DNA from: Chitinophaga sp. YR627
Lineage (GTDB): Bacteria > Bacteroidota > Bacteroidia > Chitinophagales > Chitinophagaceae
DNA length: 64,000 bases
NCBI RefSeq assembly: GCF_900114995.1
Contig: NZ_FOUX01000001.1
Location: 1,674,001 to 1,738,000 of the forward strand
Reading direction: 5' to 3'
Shown here: positions 54,648 through 62,992 of the stretch, in pieces
Position numbering within the stretch: position 1 is the first letter of the stretch
How the letters are laid out: every line of letters begins with the position of its first letter
Made by a program: the position numbers and the translations under genes
The notes under the pieces: generated by a model
Told to the model about the DNA's origin: nothing
What the model saw: the letters and a program-made list of their open reading frames with translations, nothing else
Database searches by the model: none

Positions 54648-55112
54648 CTAAACATTAACATGCAACATCTCCAGCATTTTTTCCGCATGTGCATCTCCTT
54701 TCAGAAAGCCTCTGAAACTGGCTTCGATCTTTCCGTCCAGTCCTACGAGGAATGTTTCTCTACCTGTCAGGAACAGTATGTTTTTAATACCAAATTGTTT
54801 CAGCACCTTATTATCCGGATCGCTCAGTAATGTAAATGGCAGGCGATGATGTTCTTTAAATGAACGGTGACTTTCCACGCTACCGGCATTAATACCGATC
54901 ACGATGGCGCCGGCATCTGTAAAGTCGGCATAACTGTCCCGGAAGGAGCAGGCTTCTTTTGTACAGATACCGCTTTCATCTTTCGGGTAGAAATAGATCA
55001 CCAGCTTTTTTTTGCCGATATAATCCCGGATATTGAATGTCTGGCCTTTTTCATCCTGTAAACTGAATTCAGGAATACGATCGCCGGTAGTTAATGTTTT
55101 TGTCGTTGCCAT
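54648..55112 (-). CDS. bcp: Thioredoxin-dependent peroxiredoxin, BCP/PrxQ type
   Basis: 154 residues. The PrxQ active site is ESGICTKEACSFRD, with peroxidatic Cys50 and resolving Cys55 five residues later, plus FYPKD before it. It reduces hydroperoxides with thioredoxin in the cytosol. Single gene with a -7 box and a strong terminator. Confidence 0.92.
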   Translation of the reverse strand: MATTKTLTTGDRIPEFSLQDEKGQTFNIRDYIGKKKLVIYFYPKDESGICTKEACSFRDSYADFTDAGAIVIGINAGSVESHRSFKEHHRLPFTLLSDPDNKVLKQFGIKNILFLTGRETFLVGLDGKIEASFRGFLKGDAHAEKMLEMLHVNV

Positions 55113-55146
55113 TGCTGTGGTTTTACTGTGTTTGTAATTGATACAG

Positions 55147-55154
55147 CAAAACTA
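55147..55154 (-). promoter_or_regulatory. -7 box of the peroxiredoxin gene
   Basis: Minus-strand TAGTTTTG, perfect TAnnTTTG, 35 bases before the ATG at 55112. Confidence 0.45.
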
Positions 55155-55192
55155 CCAGCAATAACGCAGAAACATTTTAACCCAGGTTAAAA

Positions 55193-55411
55193 TCATTGTT
55201 TCGCCAGATAATTATCGATCGCCATACCAATTTCCTTTGTTTCAGGTGTTTCATTATCTGTACCGTCTTCAAACCAGTGGTTAGCGCCTTCATTATCCTG
55301 CTTCAGGAAAAGGACCAGGGTCTTGCCGGGCAAGTCTACCTTAAAACGGTGCTTATCGGCTTGTTCGATCGTCAATGGGCTGTTGTTGTGATCAATGGTG
55401 AAAGTACTCAT
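55193..55411 (-). CDS. Small hypothetical protein, 72 residues
   Basis: I do not recognise a family. The sequence is acidic and hydrophilic, with a beta-rich centre (HRFKVDLPGKTLVLFLKQDN) and a helical end (EIGMAIDNYLAKQ). The frame is intact and the codon use matches its neighbours, so it is probably real. It lies 80 bases upstream of the peroxiredoxin gene on the same strand, and the intervening -7 box suggests separate units. Confidence 0.6.
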   Translation of the reverse strand: MSTFTIDHNNSPLTIEQADKHRFKVDLPGKTLVLFLKQDNEGANHWFEDGTDNETPETKEIGMAIDNYLAKQ

Positions 55412-55480
55412 GTGTATCTGTTTTTATGATGAGTGGTACAATCATTATGCCTGTTTCATCCTACTATTCTGAGGGGGATG

Positions 55481-55488
55481 TATATTTG
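55481..55488 (+). promoter_or_regulatory. -7 box TATATTTG of the M1 peptidase gene
   Basis: Perfect TAnnTTTG, identical to the one at 22522, 22 bases before the ATG at 55510. Confidence 0.5.
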
Positions 55489-55509
55489 CAGGATATCTAA
55501 ATACTACTT

Positions 55510-57387
55510 ATGACCAGAATGCTGATCGCTCTGATGCTGATGCTCGGCTATGCCGGCATGGCTTCAGCCCAGGAGCTGTATGTACCCCGCAACATTAAAA
55601 AGGCCTATGCCAATAAGACAAGATCAAAGAACGGACAACCCGGAGAACGTTACTGGCAGAATAAAGGCCGTTATGATATACAGTTAAAGGTCAATGCCCC
55701 TTCCGGCGCGGTATACGGCCAGGAGAACATCCGCTATATCAACAACAGTCCGGATACACTGCGCAGTCTGGTGATCCGCCTGATCTGTAATCTGCATAAA
55801 GTAAACGCACCCCGCTCCGGTTATGTCGGCAGGGACTTCCTGACAGAAGAAGGCGTTATTATCGATACGTTCCTGGTTAACGGTGCGAATGTGCCTTTTG
55901 ACAACGATATCGCCACCGTAGGTAATGTAAAACTGCCATCGGCGCTGAATGCAAAGGACAGTCTGGACCTGCACGTGAGCTGGCATTATACGCTGTCAAA
56001 ACAAAGTGGAAGAGAAGGTAAAATAGACAGTACTACTTTCTTCCTGGCCTATGCCTATCCACGCGTCTCTGTATATGACGACTACAATGGCTGGGACCTG
56101 ATCGAACACATGGACAGGGTAGAGTTCTACAGTGATTTCAATGACTATAATGTGGCTGTAACAGTGCCTAAAAACTATGTGGTTTGGGGAACAGGCGTAT
56201 TGCAGAATGCTGCGGATGTATTGCAACCGGAGATCGCTAAAAGGCTGAAAGACTCTTATACAGCTGACCAGCTGATGCATATTGCCAGCAAAACAGAAAT
56301 GAGCAATGGCAAGGTGACACAGCAGAAAGACTGGAATACCTGGAAATTCACCGCCTCCCACATCGCCGATGTTACTTTCGGTACCAGCAATCATTATGTA
56401 TGGGATGCTTCCAGCGTAGTGGTAGATAGCACCATCGGCAGACGCACCAGTGTTCAGGCCGCCTACGATGATGCTGCCGAGGACTTTCACCATTCTGTGG
56501 ATTTTTCCCGCTATGCGCTGGACTGGTTCTCCCGCAACTGGCCGGGCATACCATACCCTTTCCCGACGATGACCGCTTTCCAGGGTTTTGCTGATATGGA
56601 ATACCCGATGATGGTCAATGATGCGACTGTCGGCCAGCAATTAGGCTTTGCACAGCTGGTACAGGACCACGAAATCGCACATACGTATTTTCCTTTCTAT
56701 ATGGGTATTAACGAAAGCCGTTATGCTTTCATGGATGAAGGCTGGGCGACTACCTTCGAATACCTGATCGGTATTGCGGAGAAAGGAAAAGCCGCAGCAG
56801 ATAGATTCTATCAGTTATTCCGTGTACGATCTTATATCAACGATGCCTCCGCGGAAGAAGATCAGCCGATCATTGCACAATCTCACCAGTTAAGTGGTGT
56901 TGGTTATGGCAATAATGCCTATGGTAAACCATCCCTGGCATACCTCGCACTGAAAGACCTGCTGGGCGATCAGACATTCCGTAAATCACTGCATGCATAC
57001 ATGAACAGCTGGAATGGCAAACATCCGATGCCCTGGGATTTCTTCAATTCCATTAATACAGCTTCCGGGCAGGACCTGAACTGGTTCTGGAATAACTGGT
57101 TCTTTAGCAATAACTATATTGACCTGCAACTGGCAGACGTAAAGACGAAGAAAGACAACGCAGAACTGACCGTCCTGAATAACGGCGGATTCGCGATTCC
57201 TTTTGATGTGGTAGTGACTTTTGAGGATGGTAGCAGCAAAACATTACACCAGACGCCTGCGGTATGGAAAAACGGCAGCAAACGTATTACGGTGAATGTG
57301 CCGGTTAGTAAAAGTGTGACGGCTGTAAAGCTGGATGGTATTATCTATATGGATTATACGCCTGCGGATAACGAATGGAAGAAGTAA
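55510..57387 (+). CDS. Secreted M1 family metallopeptidase
   Basis: 625 residues with a signal peptide (about 1-20, ends MASAQ). An N-terminal beta domain (QLKVNAPSGAVYGQENIRYINN) is followed by the gluzincin catalytic domain: HEIAH at 387-391 and the third zinc ligand Glu410 in FMDEGWATTFE, the M1 spacing of HExxH-x18-E. The GxMEN substrate loop of aminopeptidase N appears as GFADMEYPMM, a variant. Ends with a small beta domain. It probably trims peptides at the cell surface or periplasm. Single-gene unit; the convergent AraC gene follows after a repeat. Confidence 0.9.
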   Translation: MTRMLIALMLMLGYAGMASAQELYVPRNIKKAYANKTRSKNGQPGERYWQNKGRYDIQLKVNAPSGAVYGQENIRYINNSPDTLRSLVIRLICNLHKVNAPRSGYVGRDFLTEEGVIIDTFLVNGANVPFDNDIATVGNVKLPSALNAKDSLDLHVSWHYTLSKQSGREGKIDSTTFFLAYAYPRVSVYDDYNGWDLIEHMDRVEFYSDFNDYNVAVTVPKNYVVWGTGVLQNAADVLQPEIAKRLKDSYTADQLMHIASKTEMSNGKVTQQKDWNTWKFTASHIADVTFGTSNHYVWDASSVVVDSTIGRRTSVQAAYDDAAEDFHHSVDFSRYALDWFSRNWPGIPYPFPTMTAFQGFADMEYPMMVNDATVGQQLGFAQLVQDHEIAHTYFPFYMGINESRYAFMDEGWATTFEYLIGIAEKGKAAADRFYQLFRVRSYINDASAEEDQPIIAQSHQLSGVGYGNNAYGKPSLAYLALKDLLGDQTFRKSLHAYMNSWNGKHPMPWDFFNSINTASGQDLNWFWNNWFFSNNYIDLQLADVKTKKDNAELTVLNNGGFAIPFDVVVTFEDGSSKTLHQTPAVWKNGSKRITVNVPVSKSVTAVKLDGIIYMDYTPADNEWKK

Positions 57388-57390
57388 GAA

Positions 57391-57477
57391 CAATTAAGAA
57401 TTAAGGATTAAGAATTGGAATGCAGCGTAGATCTCCGCGGTAATTCTTAATCCTTAATTGTTAATTCTTAATTCCTA
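57391..57477. repeat. Dispersed inverted repeat, copy B (best copy)
   Basis: AATTAAGGATTAAGAATT (57399-57416) pairs perfectly, 18 of 18, with AATTCTTAATCCTTAATT (57442-57459). The 25-base loop begins with GGAATGCAG. It sits between convergent genes, and its right end codes the last residues of the AraC protein. It likely acts as a bidirectional terminator. Confidence 0.75.
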
Positions 57478-58387
57478 ACGATTGATAGGCTTTAGGCGTT
57501 GTACCTTCCATCTTTCGGAATACTCTTATAAAATAATTCACATCGGTAAAGCCGCATAGCTTACTCACATCGTAGATGGAGCTTTGCGGCTTTGCTAATA
57601 ATTCCTTCGCCAGTTTGATTCTTTCTTTGTTGACATATTCCACCGGCGTAATCCCAAACTGCTCTCTGAACCATTTAAAGAACAGATTCCTGCTCAGATA
57701 AGCTTTTCTGCTCAGCGCATCCACCGCAATCTTTTCTGTCAGGTGTTCACGGATGTAGTGTAATACGAAATTCAGGCGATTCCCATTATTATCTGTTACA
57801 CTGCCGTCTACGGCCTGCCCCAGCTGCTGGCTTTGCAGGAGCCGGATCAACAGTTCTTTCAGTTGCAGATCAGCATAGATATTCTTGGTTTTATCATCAC
57901 TGGTGCAGATACGGATCAGTTTATTGATGAGTTCTGTGATCTCATGATTATTCTCAAAATGGTACTGGTGGAAGGAAAGTTGCCAATTTTGTCTGCCTTC
58001 TCCGCTGTTATAGTAATTATTGAGATAATCCACCGTTTCACGGATGTAGACGTCATCGATGGCGAGGGCAATACACTGTGTCGGATTCTCTGCAGTGGCT
58101 TCAGGGAAATCAATGATCATTGTTTCCTGCGGAGGTACAATAACGGTTTCTCCCGGCAGATAATCAAAGGAAGGTTTATCAGAGAGATGCATCACTTTTT
58201 TGCCTCTTATCATGCTGGTTATGACGAGGTCATTGAAAGTGAGTGGTACGTGATACGCCTGCTCATAACTTTCAAAAATATTCAATTCACAATTGCGCAG
58301 ATTGAACACGCGTCTGTTCTCCACTAACGCCTGTAACTCACGTGGAACGGTAAGGTCAATTTTCTGCAAATAATTTTTTATCTGCAT
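57461..58387 (-). CDS. AraC family regulator beside aldehyde dehydrogenase
   Basis: 308 residues. The N-terminal AraC-type sensing domain (about 20-190) is followed by two helix-turn-helix units in the last 100 residues (YIREHLTEKIAVDALSRKAYLSRNLFFKWFREQFGITPVEYVNKERI; DVSKLCGFTDVNYFIRVFRKMEGTTPKAYQ). Divergent from the aldehyde dehydrogenase gene, with 157 bases between them. AraC-ALDH-DUF779 is a recurring neighbourhood, so it likely controls those genes. The final residues GIKN and the stop codon come from the repeat element. Confidence 0.88.
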   Translation of the reverse strand: MQIKNYLQKIDLTVPRELQALVENRRVFNLRNCELNIFESYEQAYHVPLTFNDLVITSMIRGKKVMHLSDKPSFDYLPGETVIVPPQETMIIDFPEATAENPTQCIALAIDDVYIRETVDYLNNYYNSGEGRQNWQLSFHQYHFENNHEITELINKLIRICTSDDKTKNIYADLQLKELLIRLLQSQQLGQAVDGSVTDNNGNRLNFVLHYIREHLTEKIAVDALSRKAYLSRNLFFKWFREQFGITPVEYVNKERIKLAKELLAKPQSSIYDVSKLCGFTDVNYFIRVFRKMEGTTPKAYQSLGIKN

Positions 58388-58436
58388 AAGAGTAATCTAT
58401 TTACTATTAACAAGTTAACCAAATTTCCCGCCTTCT

Positions 58437-58444
58437 CAAAATTA
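58437..58444 (-). promoter_or_regulatory. -7 box of the AraC gene
   Basis: Minus-strand TAATTTTG, perfect TAnnTTTG, 50 bases before the ATG at 58387. The remaining AraC-ALDH gap shows no clear plus-strand box. Confidence 0.4.
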
Positions 58445-58544
58445 AGGTACGATCGTGCTATAAATAAGTACAAAAATATCCGCGTCTTCTCCTTAGTTCG
58501 TGATCTTAGCAGTATTATTTCATGTTAAACCAAATTCCACTATT

Positions 58545-60074
58545 ATGAGCATTGCCACATCTGCTGCCCCTTCGACCCTGGCAGCACGTCCTGAATTCAA
58601 ACCCAGATATGATCATTTCATTAACGGTGAATGGGCGCCACCATCCAGCGGTGAATATTTCGATAACATTTCCCCAATTGATGGTAAAGTATTTACACAG
58701 GCTGCGAGGGGGAATGCTGCGGATATTGACAAAGCCATCGATGCGGCGCATGCTGCTTTCACCTCATGGGGTAAAACAGCTGCTTCCTACCGCAGTAATC
58801 TCCTGCTCAAAATTGCACAGATCGTGGAAGACAACCTGGATTACCTGGCTGTCGTTGAAACAATAGACAACGGTAAACCGATCAGGGAAACCAAAGCGGC
58901 AGATCTGCCACTGGTTGTTGATCACTTCCGCTATTTCGCCGGTGTGATCCGCAGCGAAGAAGGCACCATCAGCGAACACGATGAAACTACTGTCAGCATC
59001 AATCTGCATGAGCCGATCGGTGTTGTCGGACAGATCATCCCCTGGAACTTCCCGCTCCTGATGGCTACCTGGAAAATAGCGCCTGCACTGGCTGCCGGCT
59101 GCTGCGTAGTAGTAAAACCCGCGGAGCAGACACCTACCAGTATTATGGTGCTGATGGAATTGATTGGTCAGGTATTGCCGAAAGGGGTGCTCAATATCGT
59201 GACTGGTTTTGGCGTAGAAGCAGGTAAACCGCTGGCATCCTCTCCAAAAGTGCAGAAAGTTGCATTTACCGGTGAAACAACTACCGGTAGACTGATCATG
59301 CAGTATGCCTCAGAAAACCTGATTCCTGTGACCATGGAACTGGGAGGTAAGAGTCCGAATATTTTCTTCGAAAGTGTCGCCGACGCAGACGATGACTTTT
59401 TCGATAAAGCAGTGGAAGGAGCCGTATTATTCGCCCTCAACCAGGGTGAAGTATGTACCTGTCCCAGCCGTATCCTTGTACACGAACATATCTACGACCG
59501 TTTTATGGAGCGCGTGATCCAGCGTACAAAAGCTATTAAAATGGGTAATCCGCTGGATGCGACCGTCATGATGGGTGCACAGGCTTCCGAAGACCAGTAC
59601 CAGAAGATCCTTAGTTACCTGGATATTGGTAAACAGGAAGGTGCAGAAGTGCTGACAGGCGGTGAGGCTTTCCGTCAGAACAGCGGCCTGGAAAATGGCT
59701 ATTATGTACAACCGACCCTGCTGAAGGGAAACAACAAAATGAGGGTGTTCCAGGAAGAGATCTTCGGACCGGTAGCCTGTGTAACGACCTTTAAAACAAC
59801 AGAAGAAGCCATCGCTATCGCCAATGATACCCTGTATGGCTTAGGGGCAGGTGTATGGACCAGAGATGCGCATGAACTGTACCAGGTACCCCGGGCGATC
59901 AATGCCGGTAGGGTATGGGTGAACTGTTACCATGCTTATCCTGCACACGCACCATTTGGCGGGTATAAGAAATCAGGTTTTGGCAGAGAAACGCATAAGA
60001 TGATGCTGAATCATTATCGTCAGACCAAAAACATGCTGATTTCTTATGGCAAACAGAAATTAGGTTTCTTTTAA
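58545..60074 (+). CDS. NAD-dependent aldehyde dehydrogenase, AcoD/ExaC-like
   Basis: 509 residues from the ATG at 58545; a GTG at 58500 would add 15 residues of doubtful N-terminus. ALDH landmarks: [22 protein letters not shown] (NAD pocket), [11 protein letters not shown] with the general base Glu265, nucleophile Cys304 in [11 protein letters not shown], and EIFGPV near the end. It matches the acetaldehyde-type group that travels with DUF779. It oxidises short aldehydes to acids in the cytosol. Confidence 0.93.
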   Translation: MSIATSAAPSTLAARPEFKPRYDHFINGEWAPPSSGEYFDNISPIDGKVFTQAARGNAADIDKAIDAAHAAFTSWGKTAASYRSNLLLKIAQIVEDNLDYLAVVETIDNGKPIRETKAADLPLVVDHFRYFAGVIRSEEGTISEHDETTVSINLHEPIGVVGQIIPWNFPLLMATWKIAPALAAGCCVVVKPAEQTPTSIMVLMELIGQVLPKGVLNIVTGFGVEAGKPLASSPKVQKVAFTGETTTGRLIMQYASENLIPVTMELGGKSPNIFFESVADADDDFFDKAVEGAVLFALNQGEVCTCPSRILVHEHIYDRFMERVIQRTKAIKMGNPLDATVMMGAQASEDQYQKILSYLDIGKQEGAEVLTGGEAFRQNSGLENGYYVQPTLLKGNNKMRVFQEEIFGPVACVTTFKTTEEAIAIANDTLYGLGAGVWTRDAHELYQVPRAINAGRVWVNCYHAYPAHAPFGGYKKSGFGRETHKMMLNHYRQTKNMLISYGKQKLGFF

Positions 60075-60079
60075 TGACT

Positions 60080-60245
60080 GATTAAGCGTTAAAAATCAAG
60101 GATTGAAATGCAGTGAAGACCGGTGAATAAAGGCTTCTATTATGCTTAAAAAAGATATCGATGCAGATGTTTGACTCGTAACGTCCTGATTTACTGACTC
60201 CTGCATTTCTTTCTTATCCCTGATTCTTAATACTTAATTGCTAAC
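60080..60245. repeat. Dispersed inverted repeat, copy C (degenerate)
   Basis: GATTAAGCGTTAAAAATCAAGGATT then GAAATGCAG (60105-60113) faces CTGCATTTC (60201-60209), followed by TGATTCTTAATACTTAATTG. The core motif and outer arms match copies A and B, though with more changes. It fills the gap before DUF779. Confidence 0.5.
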
Positions 60246-60253
60246 TGATATTC

Positions 60254-60622
60254 ATGACCGCTCGAATCATAGCAACAGCCGAAGCCATATCCTTGATCAA
60301 TGAGCTCCGTCACACGAATGGCCCCCTCATGTTTCACCAGAGTGGGGGCTGTTGTGACGGATCTCAACCGATGTGCTTTCCGGAAGGGGAGTTTAAAGTG
60401 GGCGCATCGGATGTATGCCTGGGCGAGGTCGCCGGGTGTAAATTCTATATGAGTGCGGACCAGTTTAACTACTGGAAACACACGCAGCTGATTCTGGACG
60501 TCATCAGAGGGCGTGGTAGTAGCTTTTCACTGGAAATTCCGCTGGGGGTCAGGTTTCATACCCGTTCCCGGGTGTTTACTGACGAAGAGATAGCGGAGTT
60601 AGAGGGACAATCGCACTCCTGA
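60254..60622 (+). CDS. DUF779 protein, aldehyde dehydrogenase partner
   Basis: 122 residues. DUF779 marks: GPLMFHQSGGCCDGSQPMC, with a cysteine cluster, then GEVAGCKFYMSADQFNYWKHTQLILDVIRGRGSSFSLE. The family is encoded beside acetaldehyde/aldehyde dehydrogenases; its role is not known, though the CC and C positions suggest metal binding. Follows ALDH by 179 bases with a repeat between them. Confidence 0.88.
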   Translation: MTARIIATAEAISLINELRHTNGPLMFHQSGGCCDGSQPMCFPEGEFKVGASDVCLGEVAGCKFYMSADQFNYWKHTQLILDVIRGRGSSFSLEIPLGVRFHTRSRVFTDEEIAELEGQSHS

Positions 60623-60628
60623 AATTGA

Positions 60629-60660
60629 AAAGTCCTGTCAGTATTGACCGACAGGACTTT
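60629..60660. terminator. Terminator of the ALDH-DUF779 cluster
   Basis: AAAGTCCTGTC (60629-60639), 10-base loop, GACAGGACTTT (60650-60660), perfect 11-bp stem; T-rich on the plus side and A-rich before it, so useful for either strand. Confidence 0.82.
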
Positions 60661-60723
60661 CCTTTAACACAACTTTATTGATATCGTTATCGTCTTTGCT
60701 TTACCCAAAAGCATAAAAGGCGT

Positions 60724-62496
60724 TTATGGGACAGGGGACTTCTCAAAACGGATGGCTTTCAGGTCAAATCCTCCCGACTCGGCGGATAAGCGGAGGGTTT
60801 GGCGGCCATTCTTTAATGGTACGTTATTGAGTGTGTAAGTCTGCCAGGCACCGTTGGTGTTCTCTTTTGCAGGGATCACCGTTACTTTTCCTACCGGTTT
60901 ACCATCAATGCTCAGCGCCAGTTTACCCGGCGTCTTACCAGGAGCCGCCACAAAGGAGATATTATACTTGCCTTTCAGCAGTACAGACACGGTATACTTC
61001 ATCCACTCCCCGGTAGCAATATCGGTTACATAATACGTATCCTTTTCTGCCGAATCAGCAACAATATCAATACCGTCGTTACGATACGTCCTGCCACGGT
61101 TACCTCCGGTCCATTTTGGATTGGAAATGCGATAGTTAGCAGTATCTGTATCAAAATAAGCGGCACGCAGGGCTCCCAGATCATAATCTACCGCTTTGAT
61201 CTCACCTTTGTTATTGATATTATTGGTTTTGAATGGAAGCGTTTTATCACTGAACGGCTGGCGGATCATCGCATCGATCACATCCCGGTGCAGGATATTA
61301 CGGTTGATGTTTGCTGCCCTGGCAACTTCCATCAGGCCTTCATAGGCAATATCTGCGGATGGCGCACTGGCTTTACCGCTCACATAGTCTATCACACGCA
61401 TGTAATTGTCATTTGCCCTGATCTCCAGCGGGTTATTGGCACCCAGTTTCTTCAAAGGCCACCAGGACCAGCCGATATTGTTCTTTTCAAACAGGCGGAT
61501 CGCTTCTGTAAACCATACATTGGAATTTTCACCGGTTTCACCGAGCCATACCGGCACATTGTATTTCTGGCGGAAGTCCAGGATGTGTTGAATGGATTTG
61601 GTATCGTTGAGGTTCCAGTATTTATGGAAACTCAGCACCATATTTTTATCCCATGTCGGCAGGATACCGTTGTAATTGTTTCCCCAGCCATTTCCTTCAA
61701 TGATGATGATGTGACGGTCATCTACTTCACGAATCGCGCGGGTAATATCCTGCATAAGTTTCTTCAGCGGAACGTTGTTTTGCTCCTTCAGACCATTTTT
61801 ATCGCTGTCCGGATCCTCAAAACCATAGTTAGGTTCATTCAGGATGTCGTAAGCACCGATATACGGCTCATTACGGTAGCGTTCTGCCAGTTTTTTCCAG
61901 AGCGCGACGGTCTTCAGGCGATCGGGCTCACTTTCCCATAAAGAAGGTTTAGCACCGTCTCTGTCGGAGATATTCAGGTCGTTTCCCTGTCCGCCTGGTG
62001 CTGCATGCAGATCCAGGATCAGGTACATATGATTGGCCTTACACCATGACAATAAACTATCTGTCATGGTAAATCCCTTTTCCAGCCAGGTGTTTTGTCC
62101 GGCGACAGGCTCTTTGTCAACCGGCAAGGTGTACAGATTAAAGTGCATGGGCAAACGAACGGAATTAAATCCCCAGGCTTTCAGTGAGTCGATATCTGCC
62201 TTTGTGGTATGATTGTCCAGCCAGGCGTCATAAAACTCCTGTGTTTTCTCCGGACCGATCAGCTTTTCAATACCAGCGCGGATCCTGTGTTGCTGGCCCT
62301 GGCCATTTACCCGGAGCATGTATCCTTCCTGGAGCATCCAGCCACCCAGGCCGATACCCCTTAACAGTACATTTTCTCCTTTTTCATTTACGATTTTGGT
62401 GCCCTGGGCTGCAAGAAATCCCTGGCTCCATCCCTGTAATGGTTTGAGGGAGATGGATGATAGTAATAATAACGTGACGCTTTTAAATAGTTTCAT
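60724..62496 (-). CDS. GH5 family glycoside hydrolase with C-terminal CBM-like domain
   Basis: 590 residues from the ATG at 62496, which starts a signal peptide (ends WSQG); the frame to 62544 would precede it. Catalytic GH5 barrel: GIGLGGWMLQEGY, WGFNSVRLPMHF, LDLHAAPGGQG, acid/base Glu221 in YDILNEPNYG, and nucleophile Glu320 in VWLGETGEN. The layout resembles exo-beta-1,3-glucanase-type GH5. The last 150 residues (EWMKYTVSVLLKGKYNISF; GKLALSIDGKPVGKV) form a CBM6/CBM35-like sandwich. It is exported; a beta-glucan substrate is inferred. It lies downstream of the DUF2809 gene by 71 bases. Confidence 0.88.
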   Translation of the reverse strand: MKLFKSVTLLLLSSISLKPLQGWSQGFLAAQGTKIVNEKGENVLLRGIGLGGWMLQEGYMLRVNGQGQQHRIRAGIEKLIGPEKTQEFYDAWLDNHTTKADIDSLKAWGFNSVRLPMHFNLYTLPVDKEPVAGQNTWLEKGFTMTDSLLSWCKANHMYLILDLHAAPGGQGNDLNISDRDGAKPSLWESEPDRLKTVALWKKLAERYRNEPYIGAYDILNEPNYGFEDPDSDKNGLKEQNNVPLKKLMQDITRAIREVDDRHIIIIEGNGWGNNYNGILPTWDKNMVLSFHKYWNLNDTKSIQHILDFRQKYNVPVWLGETGENSNVWFTEAIRLFEKNNIGWSWWPLKKLGANNPLEIRANDNYMRVIDYVSGKASAPSADIAYEGLMEVARAANINRNILHRDVIDAMIRQPFSDKTLPFKTNNINNKGEIKAVDYDLGALRAAYFDTDTANYRISNPKWTGGNRGRTYRNDGIDIVADSAEKDTYYVTDIATGEWMKYTVSVLLKGKYNISFVAAPGKTPGKLALSIDGKPVGKVTVIPAKENTNGAWQTYTLNNVPLKNGRQTLRLSAESGGFDLKAIRFEKSPVP

Positions 62497-62567
62497 AACC
62501 AATTTATTATAACGAATAAAATTGACACGGGAGAAAATAGGCATTTATGGGAAAACAGGAAAGGAGT

Positions 62568-62972
62568 TTAGTGAGCAGGACTACGTCGTTCCACTAGCCA
62601 ACCGATAGCCAGTCCGAGTACACAGCCTATAAAATAGCAGACACAATCACTCAGGGCAAAATCATAACCTAGTATCAATCCGAAAGGGAAGGTCCTTCTC
62701 AGGTCCACGATCCACGGGGCTTTATACAGCTGTTGTAATTCAATGGCGATACAGGCGAGATAGCTGATAACGCCGATTTTCAGCAGTTCTGTCACCGGAA
62801 AGAGAAAGCGTAAAAGGAAGAACAGGCAGGTGGCATATAGTACATCGCCGCCATACACACTTATGATAGACGGAAAATAACCGGGATAACGCCGTGTAGC
62901 CAGGCCTAATGGGATGGTCAGTAAAAACAGTACGAAATAAAGGAGGACTTTCCTTGTTTTGATAGGGCTCAT
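62568..62972 (-). CDS. DUF2809 membrane protein
   Basis: 134 residues with four predicted helices (VLLYFVLFLLTIPLGL; VLYATCLFFLLRFL; IGVISYLACIAIELQQL; SDCVCYFIGCVLGLAIGWLV). TRRYPGYFPSIISVYGGDVLYA is the DUF2809 hallmark. Function unknown. It starts 20 bases after the regulator gene at 62993 and likely shares its transcript. Confidence 0.85.
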   Translation of the reverse strand: MSPIKTRKVLLYFVLFLLTIPLGLATRRYPGYFPSIISVYGGDVLYATCLFFLLRFLFPVTELLKIGVISYLACIAIELQQLYKAPWIVDLRRTFPFGLILGYDFALSDCVCYFIGCVLGLAIGWLVERRSPAH

Positions 62973-62992
62973 ATAGCCAAAGATAGGAAAGA

